Assembly (NCBI GenBank): GCA_036559195.1 | Contig: DATBTN010000023.1 | Coordinates: forward strand, 1-45,934 | DNA length: 45,934 nt | DNA from: Candidatus Baltobacteraceae bacterium | GTDB lineage: Bacteria; Vulcanimicrobiota; Vulcanimicrobiia; Vulcanimicrobiales; Vulcanimicrobiaceae | Direction: 5' to 3' | Shown here: one piece after another, positions 15,802-24,247 of the stretch | Layout of the letters: each line of letters opens with the position of its first letter | How positions within the stretch are numbered: position 1 is the first letter of the stretch | Translations under genes and position numbers: made by a program | Notes under the pieces: model-generated | The model's database searches: none | What the model saw: only the letters and a program-made list of their open reading frames with translations | What the model was told of the DNA's origin: nothing

Positions 15802-16203
15802 ATGCCCGCGATTTTCACAGTCGACCCGCGAAGCGGCGTCCCCATCTACCTTCAGCTGATCGAGCAGGTCAAGCGGTCGGTGGCTCTGGGCGTCCTGCAA
15901 TCCGGGGAGCAACTCCCGACGGTAAAGCAACTCGCACTCGATCTCACCATCAATCCAAACACCGTTGCGCGTGCCTATCGCGACCTCGAACGCGATTCCG
16001 TCATCGAGACCGCTCCCGGACGCGGGTCGTTCGTGCGCGATAACGGCTCGGCGGAGGCGCCGTCGCGAGCGGCCGCAGACGCGGTCGCAAAAGATGCGCT
16101 CGTTCTCGCGGTTCGCGAGGCAAAATCGGTGGGTCTTTCCCGCGAGCAGACCCGCGGTCTCTTTTCATCTGCGCTCGATCGCTGGTTCCCGGAGGAAGCA
16201 TGA
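15802..16203 (+). CDS. GntR-family repressor, YtrA subfamily
   Basis: A 133-residue regulator. The winged helix covers about residues 12-80: GVPIYLQLIEQVKRSVALGVLQSGEQLPTVKQLA, recognition helix LTINPNTVARAYRDLERDS, and wing VIETAPGRGSFV. The short C-terminal tail (about 50 residues) is the YtrA type, lacking the large effector domain of FadR or HutC. YtrA proteins repress ABC operons responding to cell-envelope-active antibiotics or peptides. It overlaps the ATPase gene by ATGA (16200-16203). Confidence 0.92.
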   Translation: MPAIFTVDPRSGVPIYLQLIEQVKRSVALGVLQSGEQLPTVKQLALDLTINPNTVARAYRDLERDSVIETAPGRGSFVRDNGSAEAPSRAAADAVAKDALVLAVREAKSVGLSREQTRGLFSSALDRWFPEEA

Positions 16204-17105
16204 GTACGATATCCATACGCGGTTTGAGTAAGTCGTACGGCGCGTTTCGCGCGCTCGACGACGTCACTATCGAGATTCCCAGCGGCTGCGTCTTCGGTCT
16301 GCTCGGTCCCAACGGCTCGGGCAAAACGACGACCTTCAAATGCATGCTCGGGCTCGCGCGAGCGACGGCCGGCAGCGTGCTCTACGATGGCCGCCCGCTC
16401 GTCCCCGCGCTCTTCGAGCAACTGACGTACGTGCCCGAGCGAAGCGTCCTCTACGAATGGATGACCGTGCGCGAACATTTGGAGATGCAGCGCCGGGCTT
16501 ACGCACGTTACAATCCCAAACGCGCGGCCGACTTGCTCGCGCTCTTCGCCCTCGACCCGCGCCAGCGCGTGCGGTCGATGTCCAAAGGCATGCGCACCGC
16601 GCTTGCGATCGTCATTGCCTTCGCCGTCGAACCCGCCATTCTCGTTCTCGACGAGCCGACGAGCGGGCTCGATCCCGTCAATCAGCGAGCGGTGCTCAAG
16701 TTGATCATCGACGCCGCCGCGCAGGGCACGACGATCGTCTTCTCGTCGCACCAAATCGGCCAAGTCGAACGCGCGGCCGAGCAGATCGCGATTCTGCAGA
16801 AGGGATCGTTGGTCTTAACGGGCGCCGTCGACGATCTTAAGTACGAACGCAAAATCGTCGAGGGCATCTTCGAGAGCGACGCGTTCTCGATCAACGGGTT
16901 CGCCTCCGACGGGCGCGTCACGCGAGTCGAAAAGACCGGGCGCATTCTTCGCTTGACGGTGCAAAACGGCAGCGATGCGATCGCCGGCGAGCTTAATGCC
17001 AGGGGCGCGCAGAGCGTCCGCGTCGTCGATTTGAATTTAGAAGACATTTTTCTCAACGCCGTCGATCCTTCGATGCAGACGGCGGACGTCGTGGAGGGCG
17101 CATGA
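16200..17105 (+). CDS. ABC transporter ATP-binding protein, exporter type
   Basis: A 301-residue ATPase of the CcmA/YtrB type. Walker A is GPNGSGKT (36-43), the signature is degenerate (MSKGM at 127-131 in place of LSGGQ), Walker B is ILVLDEP (147-153), the D-loop is SGLDP and the switch histidine is H184 (FSSHQ). The C-terminal 70 residues are an extra domain common to drug and peptide exporters. It pairs with the permease that overlaps its stop codon, and GntR regulation suggests induction by a toxic or envelope-active compound. Confidence 0.92.
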   Translation: MSTISIRGLSKSYGAFRALDDVTIEIPSGCVFGLLGPNGSGKTTTFKCMLGLARATAGSVLYDGRPLVPALFEQLTYVPERSVLYEWMTVREHLEMQRRAYARYNPKRAADLLALFALDPRQRVRSMSKGMRTALAIVIAFAVEPAILVLDEPTSGLDPVNQRAVLKLIIDAAAQGTTIVFSSHQIGQVERAAEQIAILQKGSLVLTGAVDDLKYERKIVEGIFESDAFSINGFASDGRVTRVEKTGRILRLTVQNGSDAIAGELNARGAQSVRVVDLNLEDIFLNAVDPSMQTADVVEGA

Positions 17106-18151
17106 TGAACTACGTCGAGGTCCTTAGAGTATTGCGCGGATTGCGCGTCGTCGCGATCATTCTCGGGCTCGTCGTGCTGGCGGCGATCGTTTTGCGAATC
17201 ATTCTCGCGTCGGCGGCGTCGCCCGAAGCGTTGGTTTCGCGGGCGCAGTTCGCGACGGGCGCGCGCGTAACCACCACGCATCTCGCCGACGGTACCGTTC
17301 GCACCAAGATCTTCGACCCGTCGGACGGAACGCGCGTGACGATGGACGATCGCGGTTACTATGGCAAGCACATCGTCATCGTCGAACCGACAACCGTCGC
17401 CCGCGATCAGCATCGCCACGGCACCTTCAGTATCGGCTCGATGAGTTGGGACGAGCAGTCCAATTCGAACACGAGCACGATCGTGGTCGATACGAACTCG
17501 CGCGAAGATATCGCGGTGCTCTTCGGTATCTCCGTTCCGCTCGCGCTGATCTTTGCGACGATCATCGCCTGCGCACTCGCTCGCGAAAATGAGGGACACT
17601 TAGAGCTCGCCTGGACCAAGCCCGTCTCACGCGATCGCTTCGCGCTCGGGGCGATCGCCGTGGATCTGGCCGGCATCGCCGCCACGATCGTCGGCTCGGT
17701 GATCGTGTTCGCATTGATCAATCTGCTCTTTCAGTTACCGCATTTCTATCTCGACGCTGCCGGATTTACGGCGATCGTGCTCACCTTCACGGTGCCGATG
17801 GCCTGGTATGCGTTGCTGACTACCGCGAGCGCTTCGCTCAAGCGTGGCTGCGGCGCGGTCGTCGGAACCGCGTGGCCGGCCGCGTTCGTTCTGCCGATTT
17901 TGGTAGGAGCCTTCTCGGCGCATCACCGTGATTCGATGCTCGGCCAAATGATTGCGGGTGTTCTGCGAACGGTGGACACGCTCAATCCGCTCGTCTATTT
18001 GCCGAGCTTTTCTTCCAACGGAACGATTGCGCTGCATGCGGGCTTAACGCTCGTATCGGGCACCGCCAAATCTGCAATCGTGACGACGCTCGTCCTGCTG
18101 CTGATCTATATCGCGCTTGCGGTGCTTCAATGGCGCCGTGTGGAGGCCTGA
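17102..18151 (+). CDS. ABC-2 type permease of the GntR-controlled exporter
   Basis: A 349-residue membrane protein with about six helices: one at residues 14-35 followed by an extracytoplasmic region of about 100 residues, then helices near 140-160, 180-205, 215-240, 250-280 and 325-343. SREDIAVLFGISVPLALIFATIIACALARENEGHLELAWTKPVSR gives the typical ABC-2 helix and loop. ATG 17102 overlaps the ATPase stop (ATGA). It should form the export path with the ATPase. The substrate is unknown; the leading 39-residue peptide is one candidate. Confidence 0.88.
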   Translation: MMNYVEVLRVLRGLRVVAIILGLVVLAAIVLRIILASAASPEALVSRAQFATGARVTTTHLADGTVRTKIFDPSDGTRVTMDDRGYYGKHIVIVEPTTVARDQHRHGTFSIGSMSWDEQSNSNTSTIVVDTNSREDIAVLFGISVPLALIFATIIACALARENEGHLELAWTKPVSRDRFALGAIAVDLAGIAATIVGSVIVFALINLLFQLPHFYLDAAGFTAIVLTFTVPMAWYALLTTASASLKRGCGAVVGTAWPAAFVLPILVGAFSAHHRDSMLGQMIAGVLRTVDTLNPLVYLPSFSSNGTIALHAGLTLVSGTAKSAIVTTLVLLLIYIALAVLQWRRVEA

Positions 18152-18153
18152 TC

Positions 18154-18312
18154 GTGGAACTCTTCGGAATTAAATTCGCGCTGGCGCTCGGCACGTGGAA
18201 ACTCCGCTTCGTGCTAATGCTCGAAGACGACCAGCAGGTCGCGCGGCAGCAACCAAATGCGCGCGTAGCGCATCACCTCGCCGTTCTGCGCGATCGCCAA
18301 GGCGTTCGCTAG
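18154..18312 (+). CDS. Small ORF coupled to the ABC permease
   Basis: A 52-residue frame starting GTG 18154, three bases after the permease stop TGA, with GGAGG (18142-18146) ideally placed. It reads VELFGIKFALALGTWKLRFV, then LMLEDDQQVARQQPNARVA and a basic tail. The first 25 residues are hydrophobic enough for a membrane association. It has no known family. An overlapping minus-strand frame (MRYARIWLLPRDLLVVFEH) looks protein-like but has no good start site. The remaining intergenic sequence is too short for another gene. Confidence 0.4.
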   Translation: MELFGIKFALALGTWKLRFVLMLEDDQQVARQQPNARVAHHLAVLRDRQGVR

Positions 18313-18316
18313 AGCG

Positions 18317-19468
18317 CTAGAGGACGAAGCTGCTGGGGTGCGCGGGTTTCACGAACTTGAATTTTCCGTCGGCGATCGTATAGAAATACACGTTGGGGTC
18401 GATGGGATCGCCCGTGGGGCTGAACTGGAAGTCGCCGACGAGCGTTTGATAGGTGGCCGGCGCGCGCAACGCGCTCGATAGCGCGAGCCGGTTCGTCGCG
18501 CCGGTACGTTGCGCGGCGGAAATGATGATCTGCGCCGACGCGTAGCCGAAGGCCGAGAGCGGCGTTACCTGACCGACGTGCGCGCGAAAGTCTTGCAGCA
18601 CTTGAAAGACTCCGGGCGCGCGATCGAGCGGCGGCAGCGACGACGATAAGATGAACGCTCCGAGTTTGTCGCCGTAATGTGCGATCGTCGCGGGATCGTA
18701 AAAGCCATCGGAGCCGCCGAAGGCGCCGGCGTACCCCGCCGCGCGCAAGGCCGGAATCAGCGGCCCCATGTCTTTGGTTTTACCGCACAGATAGATGAAG
18801 TCGGGAGTCTTGGCGAGCAGCGTCTTGGCCGCGAGCGCGTAGTCGGGTTTGTCGAAGGGGAAGACGTACGCGTCGGCGGTCATGCCCGCGGCCTTGGCCG
18901 CGCCCACGAAACCGCGCGCCACGTCGAAGCCGTAGTCGCCATCCTGCGTGACCGCGAGCGCGTTCTTGGGCTTGCCGCTCGTCGCCAGGCGGCGCGCGTA
19001 GAGCGTGCCTTCAACCGAATCTTTCGTCGGCAGCCGCCAGACGTTGCGATAGCCGAGTTCGGTGATGCGATCGGCCGTTGCCGCGGGTACCACGAGCGGC
19101 ATCTGCACGTTGCCGTATTGAGGCAGCGTTGCGACCGTCACCGAACCCTGGAGGTTTCCGATCATCCCGATGATGGCCGGGTCGTCGGCGGCAAACTGCA
19201 CGTTGGTAATCGCCGACGCGAGTGCGCCCATATCGTCGAACGTCCGCATTCCGAAAACGCGCCCGAGCGGGCCGCCGAGGCCGTTACTTTGTTGAATCGC
19301 GGCGCGCACGCCGTCGGCGATCTGCTCGCCTTCGCGAATGAGGTCGCCGCTGAGCGGCACGTTCACGCCGATCGTCAATTGCTGGGCAAATTGAGCGGGC
19401 GCGGGAGCGGGAGCGGCTAGCGCCGCTAATGCGGCGCCGCCCGCAACCAAGAAGCCTTTACGATGCAT
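18317..19468 (-). CDS. ABC substrate-binding protein, LivJ/K-like (type I periplasmic fold)
   Basis: A 383-residue periplasmic protein with signal peptide MHRKGFLVAGGAALAALAAP. The fold of the branched-chain amino acid/amide binding family is clear: IGVNVPLSGDLIREGEQIADGVRAAIQQSN at the start, AIIGMIGNLQGSVTVATLPQY in lobe one, LAVTQDGDYGFDVARGFVGAAKAAG between the lobes. Ligands in the family include leucine, urea and aromatic acids. No permease or ATPase of the Liv type is in the window. It starts 2 bases after UbiA, so it probably belongs to the UbiD-UbiA operon, an unusual pairing. Confidence 0.88.
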   Translation of the reverse strand: MHRKGFLVAGGAALAALAAPAPAPAQFAQQLTIGVNVPLSGDLIREGEQIADGVRAAIQQSNGLGGPLGRVFGMRTFDDMGALASAITNVQFAADDPAIIGMIGNLQGSVTVATLPQYGNVQMPLVVPAATADRITELGYRNVWRLPTKDSVEGTLYARRLATSGKPKNALAVTQDGDYGFDVARGFVGAAKAAGMTADAYVFPFDKPDYALAAKTLLAKTPDFIYLCGKTKDMGPLIPALRAAGYAGAFGGSDGFYDPATIAHYGDKLGAFILSSSLPPLDRAPGVFQVLQDFRAHVGQVTPLSAFGYASAQIIISAAQRTGATNRLALSSALRAPATYQTLVGDFQFSPTGDPIDPNVYFYTIADGKFKFVKPAHPSSFVL

Positions 19469-19470
19469 AG

Positions 19471-20325
19471 TTATCCTAACGTGAATCCGGCGACGGTCGT
19501 CACCAAGAAGGCCACCGAGAAAGTCATGTTGCTGATGAAAATACCTTCGTTGAGAACGAAGAAGTTTTGCGCGAGGCCGAAGAGGCGTTCTTCATAAAGA
19601 ATCAGGACGCCCGCGAGTACGACGCCGAGATAGTACGGCCACGATGCGTCGAGCAGCAGGCCAGCCGCCGTCAAGATGACGAGCATGGCGACGTGCAGCA
19701 CGATCGGCAAGACGCGCCCGCTTCGCTCGCCGAATCGGGCGGGCAGCGAGTTGATGCCTTGCTCGCGATCCACGGCGTAATCCATCAGCGCGTAAATAAT
19801 ATCGAAACCGGCGACCCAGAGAGTCACGGCAACGAAGAGCAACACGGCCGGCAGCTTTATGGTGCCGCTCACGCCGATATACGCACCCAGCGGCGCGAGC
19901 GCGTCGACGGCGCCGAGCACGAAGTGAGTCAGCCACGTAAAGCGCTTGCAGAGCGGATACGCGAGTACGCCGAGGGCCGCAAGCGGCAGCAGCTTCACGC
20001 ACAGCGGGTTGAGTTCCCACGCCGAGACCAGCAGCAAAACGAGGCCGATGGCGATCGCCCAGATCATCACGCTTGCGGGCAACGTTCCGGCCGCGAGCGC
20101 GCGGCGGGCGGTGCGCGGATTACGCGCATCGATGTCCGCGTCGAAATATCGATTGGCCGCCATCGCCGCCGTGCGCGCCCCGAGCACGGCCAGCGTGATC
20201 CAGAGCAGCGCCCACCATGACGGCATGCCCCGGGCGGCCATCACCGCTCCGACGTAGGCAAACGGCAGCGCGAAAAACGTGTGCTCGATCCGAATCTCTT
20301 TGAGGAAGAGTTTGACGGCGTTCAT
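19471..20325 (-). CDS. ubiA: UbiA-family prenyltransferase (4-hydroxybenzoate polyprenyltransferase-like)
   Basis: A 284-residue membrane enzyme that attaches a polyprenyl chain to an aromatic acid. The first aspartate motif is NRYFDADID (58-66) and the second is DYAVDREQG (182-190), which bind the magnesium-pyrophosphate. About eight helices are seen. I chose ATG 20325 (MNAVKLFLKEIRIEH), which overlaps the UbiD stop (ATGA, 20322-20325); the frame extends further upstream inside ubiD. It works in ubiquinone synthesis or, as MqnP, in the futalosine route to menaquinone. Sequence alone does not decide which. Confidence 0.9.
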   Translation of the reverse strand: MNAVKLFLKEIRIEHTFFALPFAYVGAVMAARGMPSWWALLWITLAVLGARTAAMAANRYFDADIDARNPRTARRALAAGTLPASVMIWAIAIGLVLLLVSAWELNPLCVKLLPLAALGVLAYPLCKRFTWLTHFVLGAVDALAPLGAYIGVSGTIKLPAVLLFVAVTLWVAGFDIIYALMDYAVDREQGINSLPARFGERSGRVLPIVLHVAMLVILTAAGLLLDASWPYYLGVVLAGVLILYEERLFGLAQNFFVLNEGIFISNMTFSVAFLVTTVAGFTLG

Positions 20326-21845
20326 TGCAGCGGGGGCGTCTTGCGCAAACGCTCGACGGCTGCGGGGCCTTGGCCCGACCACGCGTCGGGGCTCAGAGCT
20401 CGCTCGATGCGATCGAGTCCGTACTCGTTCCAGCGCGCGCTCACCAGCTCGCGCGTTGCAGCCGTACTCACCATATCGGGCGGCCACTCGCGAGTGTACC
20501 CTTCGTCGGCGCCCTTGCGCGTTGCATCGATTCCAATCTTCGTTCCGTACGCAACGTTATACGACCCGTGATCGAGATCGTCGACCGGCCCGGGCATCAT
20601 GACGACGTCGCGATCGGCGGCGAGGTTGTTGAGCACGAACCAGGCAACGCTGCGCGGATCCTGCACGTCGACGTCCGCGTCGACGATCGTGAGCACGCGC
20701 GTGAGCATCATCATGTGCCCGAGTCCCCACAGAGCGTTCATTACTTTTTTCGCCTGGCCGGGATACGTCTTCTTGATCGAAACGATCGCGAGATTGTGAA
20801 ATCCGCCCTCCACCGGGAGATTCATATCGACGATTTCCGGAACGACCATCTGCAGCAGCGGCAAGAAGATGCGCTCGGTGGCTTTCCCAAGCCAAGCATC
20901 CTCCATCGGCGGCTTGCCCACGACGGTCGCGGCGTAGATGGGATGTTTGCGATGCGTGATACACCGCACGTGAAACGTGGGATAGCGATCGGCCAGACTG
21001 TAGACGCCGGTGTGATCGCCGAAGGGTCCTTCGGTGCGCAGGTCCGTGTTGTCGACGAATCCTTCGAGCACGAATTCGGCGTCGGCGGGCACCTTGAGAT
21101 CGACGGTTTTGCAGGGCACCAGCTTCACGGGCTTACCGCGCAGCAAACCGGCAAACATGAATTCGTCGATCGCGGGCGGCAGCGGAGCGGTCGCGGCGTA
21201 CGTGATCGCCGGGTCCGCACCGATCGCAACGGCGACTGGAATCTTTTCGCCCCACGCGGCCGCGTGCGCGCGACCTTGTTTGTGGCGCTGCCAATGCATG
21301 CCCGTTTCGCGCGCGTTATAGACCTGCATGCGATACATGCCGACGTTGGGCTGGCCGCTGCGGGGATCTTTCGTGATAACCAGCGGCAGGGTGACGAACG
21401 GGCCGCCGTCGAGCGGCCACGTCGTGAGTACCGGCAGCTGCGTCAGATCGGGATCGTCGATGACGACGTCTTGGCAACTGCCGCTCTTGACCGTCTTGGG
21501 AATCGCGCTCGCGAGCGGCGCGAGCGAGAGCAGCTTGCCGATGCGCTCGGCAAACGATACGGGCAGCGACAAGTCGAGCAAGCCCCGTACGCGGGCGGCG
21601 ACTTCGTCGAGCGAGGACGCGTCGAAAGCCATCGCCATGCGGCGCTGCGAGCCAAACTGATTGGTCAAAACCGGAAAGCGCGATCCCCGAACGTTCGTAA
21701 AGAGGAGGGCCGGACCGCCCGCCTTCACGACGCGATCGGTGATCTCGGCAATCTCGAGGTGCGGATCGACCGCCGCCGAGATCGTGTGAAGCTCGCCGCA
21801 GCGACGCAGCGCGTCCACGTATGCGCTCAAGGAATCGTACGCCAT
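20322..21845 (-). CDS. ubiD: UbiD-family prenylated-FMN decarboxylase
   Basis: A 507-residue decarboxylase that removes the carboxylate of a prenylated aromatic acid, using prenylated FMN. Seen: NVGMYRMQVYN (prFMN and metal binding), GMHWQRHKQGR, the catalytic-region TEGPFGDHTGVYSLADRYPTFHV and the ITHRKHPIYAATVVGKPPMEDAWLGKA segment. ATG 21845 (MAYDSL) is the family start; upstream codons are unlike UbiD. With UbiA it fits ubiquinone synthesis or the MqnL step of futalosine menaquinone synthesis. UbiX, which makes prFMN, is not in this window. Divergent from the YciI-like gene. Confidence 0.92.
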   Translation of the reverse strand: MAYDSLSAYVDALRRCGELHTISAAVDPHLEIAEITDRVVKAGGPALLFTNVRGSRFPVLTNQFGSQRRMAMAFDASSLDEVAARVRGLLDLSLPVSFAERIGKLLSLAPLASAIPKTVKSGSCQDVVIDDPDLTQLPVLTTWPLDGGPFVTLPLVITKDPRSGQPNVGMYRMQVYNARETGMHWQRHKQGRAHAAAWGEKIPVAVAIGADPAITYAATAPLPPAIDEFMFAGLLRGKPVKLVPCKTVDLKVPADAEFVLEGFVDNTDLRTEGPFGDHTGVYSLADRYPTFHVRCITHRKHPIYAATVVGKPPMEDAWLGKATERIFLPLLQMVVPEIVDMNLPVEGGFHNLAIVSIKKTYPGQAKKVMNALWGLGHMMMLTRVLTIVDADVDVQDPRSVAWFVLNNLAADRDVVMMPGPVDDLDHGSYNVAYGTKIGIDATRKGADEGYTREWPPDMVSTAATRELVSARWNEYGLDRIERALSPDAWSGQGPAAVERLRKTPPLQ

Positions 21846-21916
21846 CGCGGTTGCCTTTGACGTGCGACGAAGATACACCCGTAGGAGCTCGCACGCGCGC
21901 GGCCAACGGGCCACGC

Positions 21917-22204
21917 ATGCAGTTCTTCGCTATCCTTCGCCGCCGCACCGAAACGTTCTCCGATGCCGAGTTCTCCCCGCATCTCGAGGCCGAGGCCGAG
22001 CGCGTTCGCGAACTGTACGCATCCGGAACGTTGCGCGCCGCGTTCGGACGAGAAGACGTGCTCGGAGCGGTGTTGATGCTCGAGTGCGGCGATCTCGCCG
22101 GCGCGCAAGCGGCGATTGCGAGTCTTCCGCTCGCGCAGCGAGATATGATCGACGCGCAGGTGATCCCCGTGCGCGGCTATCGCGGGTTCGGGCCCCGCTC
22201 TTAG
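21917..22204 (+). CDS. YciI/muconolactone-isomerase-like small protein
   Basis: A 95-residue cytosolic protein of dimeric alpha-beta barrel type. Seen: MQFFAILRRRTETFSDAEFSPHLEAEAERVRELYASG, then VLMLECGDLAGAQAAIASLPLAQRDMIDAQVIPV, which resembles the two beta-alpha-beta halves of YciI and muconolactone isomerase. No catalytic call can be made. ATG 21917 has only a weak ribosome site. Its stop overlaps the convergent OsmC stop by 4 bases. Confidence 0.75.
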   Translation: MQFFAILRRRTETFSDAEFSPHLEAEAERVRELYASGTLRAAFGREDVLGAVLMLECGDLAGAQAAIASLPLAQRDMIDAQVIPVRGYRGFGPRS

Positions 22205-22656
22205 CCGGCGACCGTCCGAGCCTCGTGGCGCACCGTGAAATTCACGGAATTTGCGATAAAGCATTCGCGATGCGCTTGCTCGTGATACGTTTCATGCTCG
22301 ATCGTCGCACCCCCAGGCACGACGACGTGCGGCCGTAGGACGACCTCGACGAAACGCATGGCGCCTTCGCGAACGGCCATCGTACCGCTCGCGCGGTCCT
22401 CATAGGAGACGATCTCGATACCTTTGCGCGCGCAAATGGCCAGATAGCTTAACATGTGACAAGCCGAGAGCGAGATCAGCAGCAGATCCTCCGGGTTGTA
22501 GAGGCGCGCGTCGCCGCGAAACGACGGATCGGCCGATCCGGTGAGATCCGGCTTACCGTTCATTCGCGCGCCGTATTCGCGCGAATAGGACGCATACGCG
22601 GCGGTACTCGTACCGGCGCCGTTCCAGACGATCGTTGCTTCGTACGTATGTTTCAC
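22201..22656 (-). CDS. OsmC/Ohr-family peroxiredoxin
   Basis: A 151-residue hydroperoxide reductase of the OsmC family. The two redox cysteines are seen: the first in LLLISLSACHMLSYLA and the second in HRECFIANSVNF. The N-terminal barrel strand (YEATIVWNGAGTSTAAYASYSREY) matches the family. The reaction reduces organic peroxides using a lipoyl or thiol donor. GTG 22656 is the start, 3 bases behind the histidine kinase stop, so it appears to be the last gene of the two-component operon. Confidence 0.9.
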   Translation of the reverse strand: MKHTYEATIVWNGAGTSTAAYASYSREYGARMNGKPDLTGSADPSFRGDARLYNPEDLLLISLSACHMLSYLAICARKGIEIVSYEDRASGTMAVREGAMRFVEVVLRPHVVVPGGATIEHETYHEQAHRECFIANSVNFTVRHEARTVAG

Positions 22657-22659
22657 TGC

Positions 22660-23577
22660 TTAGCGTACCGTTGGGAGGGTGAGGGCGAAGGTTGTCCCGG
22701 TTTCGTCGCACCGGACCGTAACCTTGCCGTCGTGCGCCTGCGCGATCCAGCGCACGATAGCCAGACCCAAGCCGCTGCCTTCGCCGTCGGTATCGGCGCG
22801 ATAGAAGCGTTCGAAGATGCGTTCGTGAAGCTGCGGATCGATCGGGTCGCCGTCGTTTCGCACGATCATTTGCGCGCTCGTGCCGTCGAGACGGCGCGTG
22901 GCGATCGTTACTGACGTGCGCGCGTGCTTGACCGCATTATCGGCCAGGTTGCGCAGCAATTCTTTGAGCCGGCGCGCGTCCCCGTCCACGATCGCGCTGC
23001 GCGCGTCGATTTCCAACGGAATCCCGCGCTTGCGGGCGATTTCGAGCAGATCGTCGCGACATTCGATCGCGATGGCCGCGAGATCGACCGGTTCGCGCGT
23101 CAACAGCGACGGCCGCGGATCGCGCGCGAGCGTGAGCAGGTCGCCGACGAGCGCGGATGCGTCGAGCGCGCTTCGCGCGATGGTTTCGAAGGCCGACGAG
23201 CTGGCCGGCGGCGCGCCCTCGCGTGCGGCTTGAGCGACCGTTGCGATCGTGGCGAGCGGCGAACGCAGTTCGTGCGCCGCATCGGCTGCAAAGCGCCGTT
23301 CACGCGCGCGCGCTTCGAGAAGCGGCGCGACGGCGGTTTTCGCGAGCCAATACGAGACGAGCCCGACGAGAATCAACAGCGGGATATCGGCCGCCACGAT
23401 CGTTTCGGTTACGATGACGAGCGCCCGGTGAAGGCCGCCGGCGCCCTCGGGTGTCGTCAATGCCGGGCCGAGAAGCGCCGCGTACATCCGGGCGTAGAGC
23501 CAATACGCGACCGCATCGAGCGCCGCGAGCACGGCGACGAACAGCAGGATGAAACGTACCGTCAGGCGCTCGATCAC
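22660..23577 (-). CDS. Sensor histidine kinase
   Basis: A 305-residue inner-membrane kinase. Two membrane helices (about 5-30 and 55-80) flank a short periplasmic loop with no recognised sensor domain. The H-box is AADAAHELRSPLATI (phosphorylated H102), the N-box NLADNAVKHA, and the later boxes IVRNDGDPIDPQL, FERFYRADT and GSGLGLAIVRWI. GTG 23577 overlaps the response regulator stop (GTGA). The position after the copper/heme cluster suggests it senses copper, redox state or envelope stress; that is inference. Confidence 0.92.
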   Translation of the reverse strand: MIERLTVRFILLFVAVLAALDAVAYWLYARMYAALLGPALTTPEGAGGLHRALVIVTETIVAADIPLLILVGLVSYWLAKTAVAPLLEARARERRFAADAAHELRSPLATIATVAQAAREGAPPASSSAFETIARSALDASALVGDLLTLARDPRPSLLTREPVDLAAIAIECRDDLLEIARKRGIPLEIDARSAIVDGDARRLKELLRNLADNAVKHARTSVTIATRRLDGTSAQMIVRNDGDPIDPQLHERIFERFYRADTDGEGSGLGLAIVRWIAQAHDGKVTVRCDETGTTFALTLPTVR

Positions 23578-24242
23578 GCGCGCATGCGGTACCCAACGCC
23601 CCACACCGTCTCGATAACGCCGTTGCCGCCGGCGCCCTTGAGTTTGCGGCGCAGCGCGCTCACGTAGACGTCGACGATGTTGCTCGATCCGTCAAAATCG
23701 TAATCCCAGATCCGTTCGAGCAGTTGCTGACGCGAGAACGCGATGCCGGCGTTGCGCGCAAAAAATTCGAGCATTCGAAACTCGGTCGCGCCTAGTGCGA
23801 GATCGACCTCGCCATAGGCGGCGCGGCGCGCGCTCTCATCGATCTCGAGCCGGCCCGCGCGCAGGACCGTTTGCGTAGGCCGATCGCCGCGCCGCAGCAA
23901 CGCGTTGATTCGCGCCACCAGTTCGCCTTCGGCGAACGGCTTGACCAAATAGTCGTCGGCTCCGCAATTCAATCCAAAGACGCGGTCTTCGACGGCATCG
24001 CGCGCGGTCAACATCAGGATCGGCGTACGCACCCCTTCGGCGCGCGCGTCGCGGGCGATCGAAAAGCCGTCGCGCTTGGGGAGAACGACGTCAACGACCG
24101 CCGCGTCATAATTCATGCGCAGGAGGTGGTCGAGCCCCGCCTCGCCGTCGCCGACCACGTTCACCGCAAACTTACGGCGTTCGAGCATCGTGCGGACGGC
24201 GCCGGCGATCGAGACGTTATCCTCGATCAGCAGGATCCGCAT
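23574..24242 (-). CDS. OmpR/PhoB-family response regulator
   Basis: A 222-residue regulator. The receiver domain has E7-D8, phospho-acceptor D51 (AAVVDVVLPKRDG), T79 and K101 (YLVKPF). The winged helix covers about 125-222 (ALGATEFRMLEFFARNAG, QQLLERIWDYDFDGSSNIVDVYVSALRRKL, VWGVGYRM). I chose ATG 24242, MRILLIED; an upstream extension runs into the inverted repeat element and is not protein-like. It shares an overlap with the kinase gene and lies 177 bases from the CxxCH barrel gene, with the 175-bp element filling the gap. Confidence 0.93.
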   Translation of the reverse strand: MRILLIEDNVSIAGAVRTMLERRKFAVNVVGDGEAGLDHLLRMNYDAAVVDVVLPKRDGFSIARDARAEGVRTPILMLTARDAVEDRVFGLNCGADDYLVKPFAEGELVARINALLRRGDRPTQTVLRAGRLEIDESARRAAYGEVDLALGATEFRMLEFFARNAGIAFSRQQLLERIWDYDFDGSSNIVDVYVSALRRKLKGAGGNGVIETVWGVGYRMRA

Positions 24243-24247
24243 GGGCT

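Noticed and set aside
18216..18303. A minus-strand peptide frame ending MRYARIWLLPRDLLVVFEH
   Set aside because: Protein-like, but it has no ribosome site, starts only at a TTG or internal ATG, and lies opposite a frame with a strong ribosome site.
20325..21860. A 511-codon plus-strand frame opposite ubiD
   Set aside because: No domain pattern; it is the antisense shadow of a clear UbiD gene.
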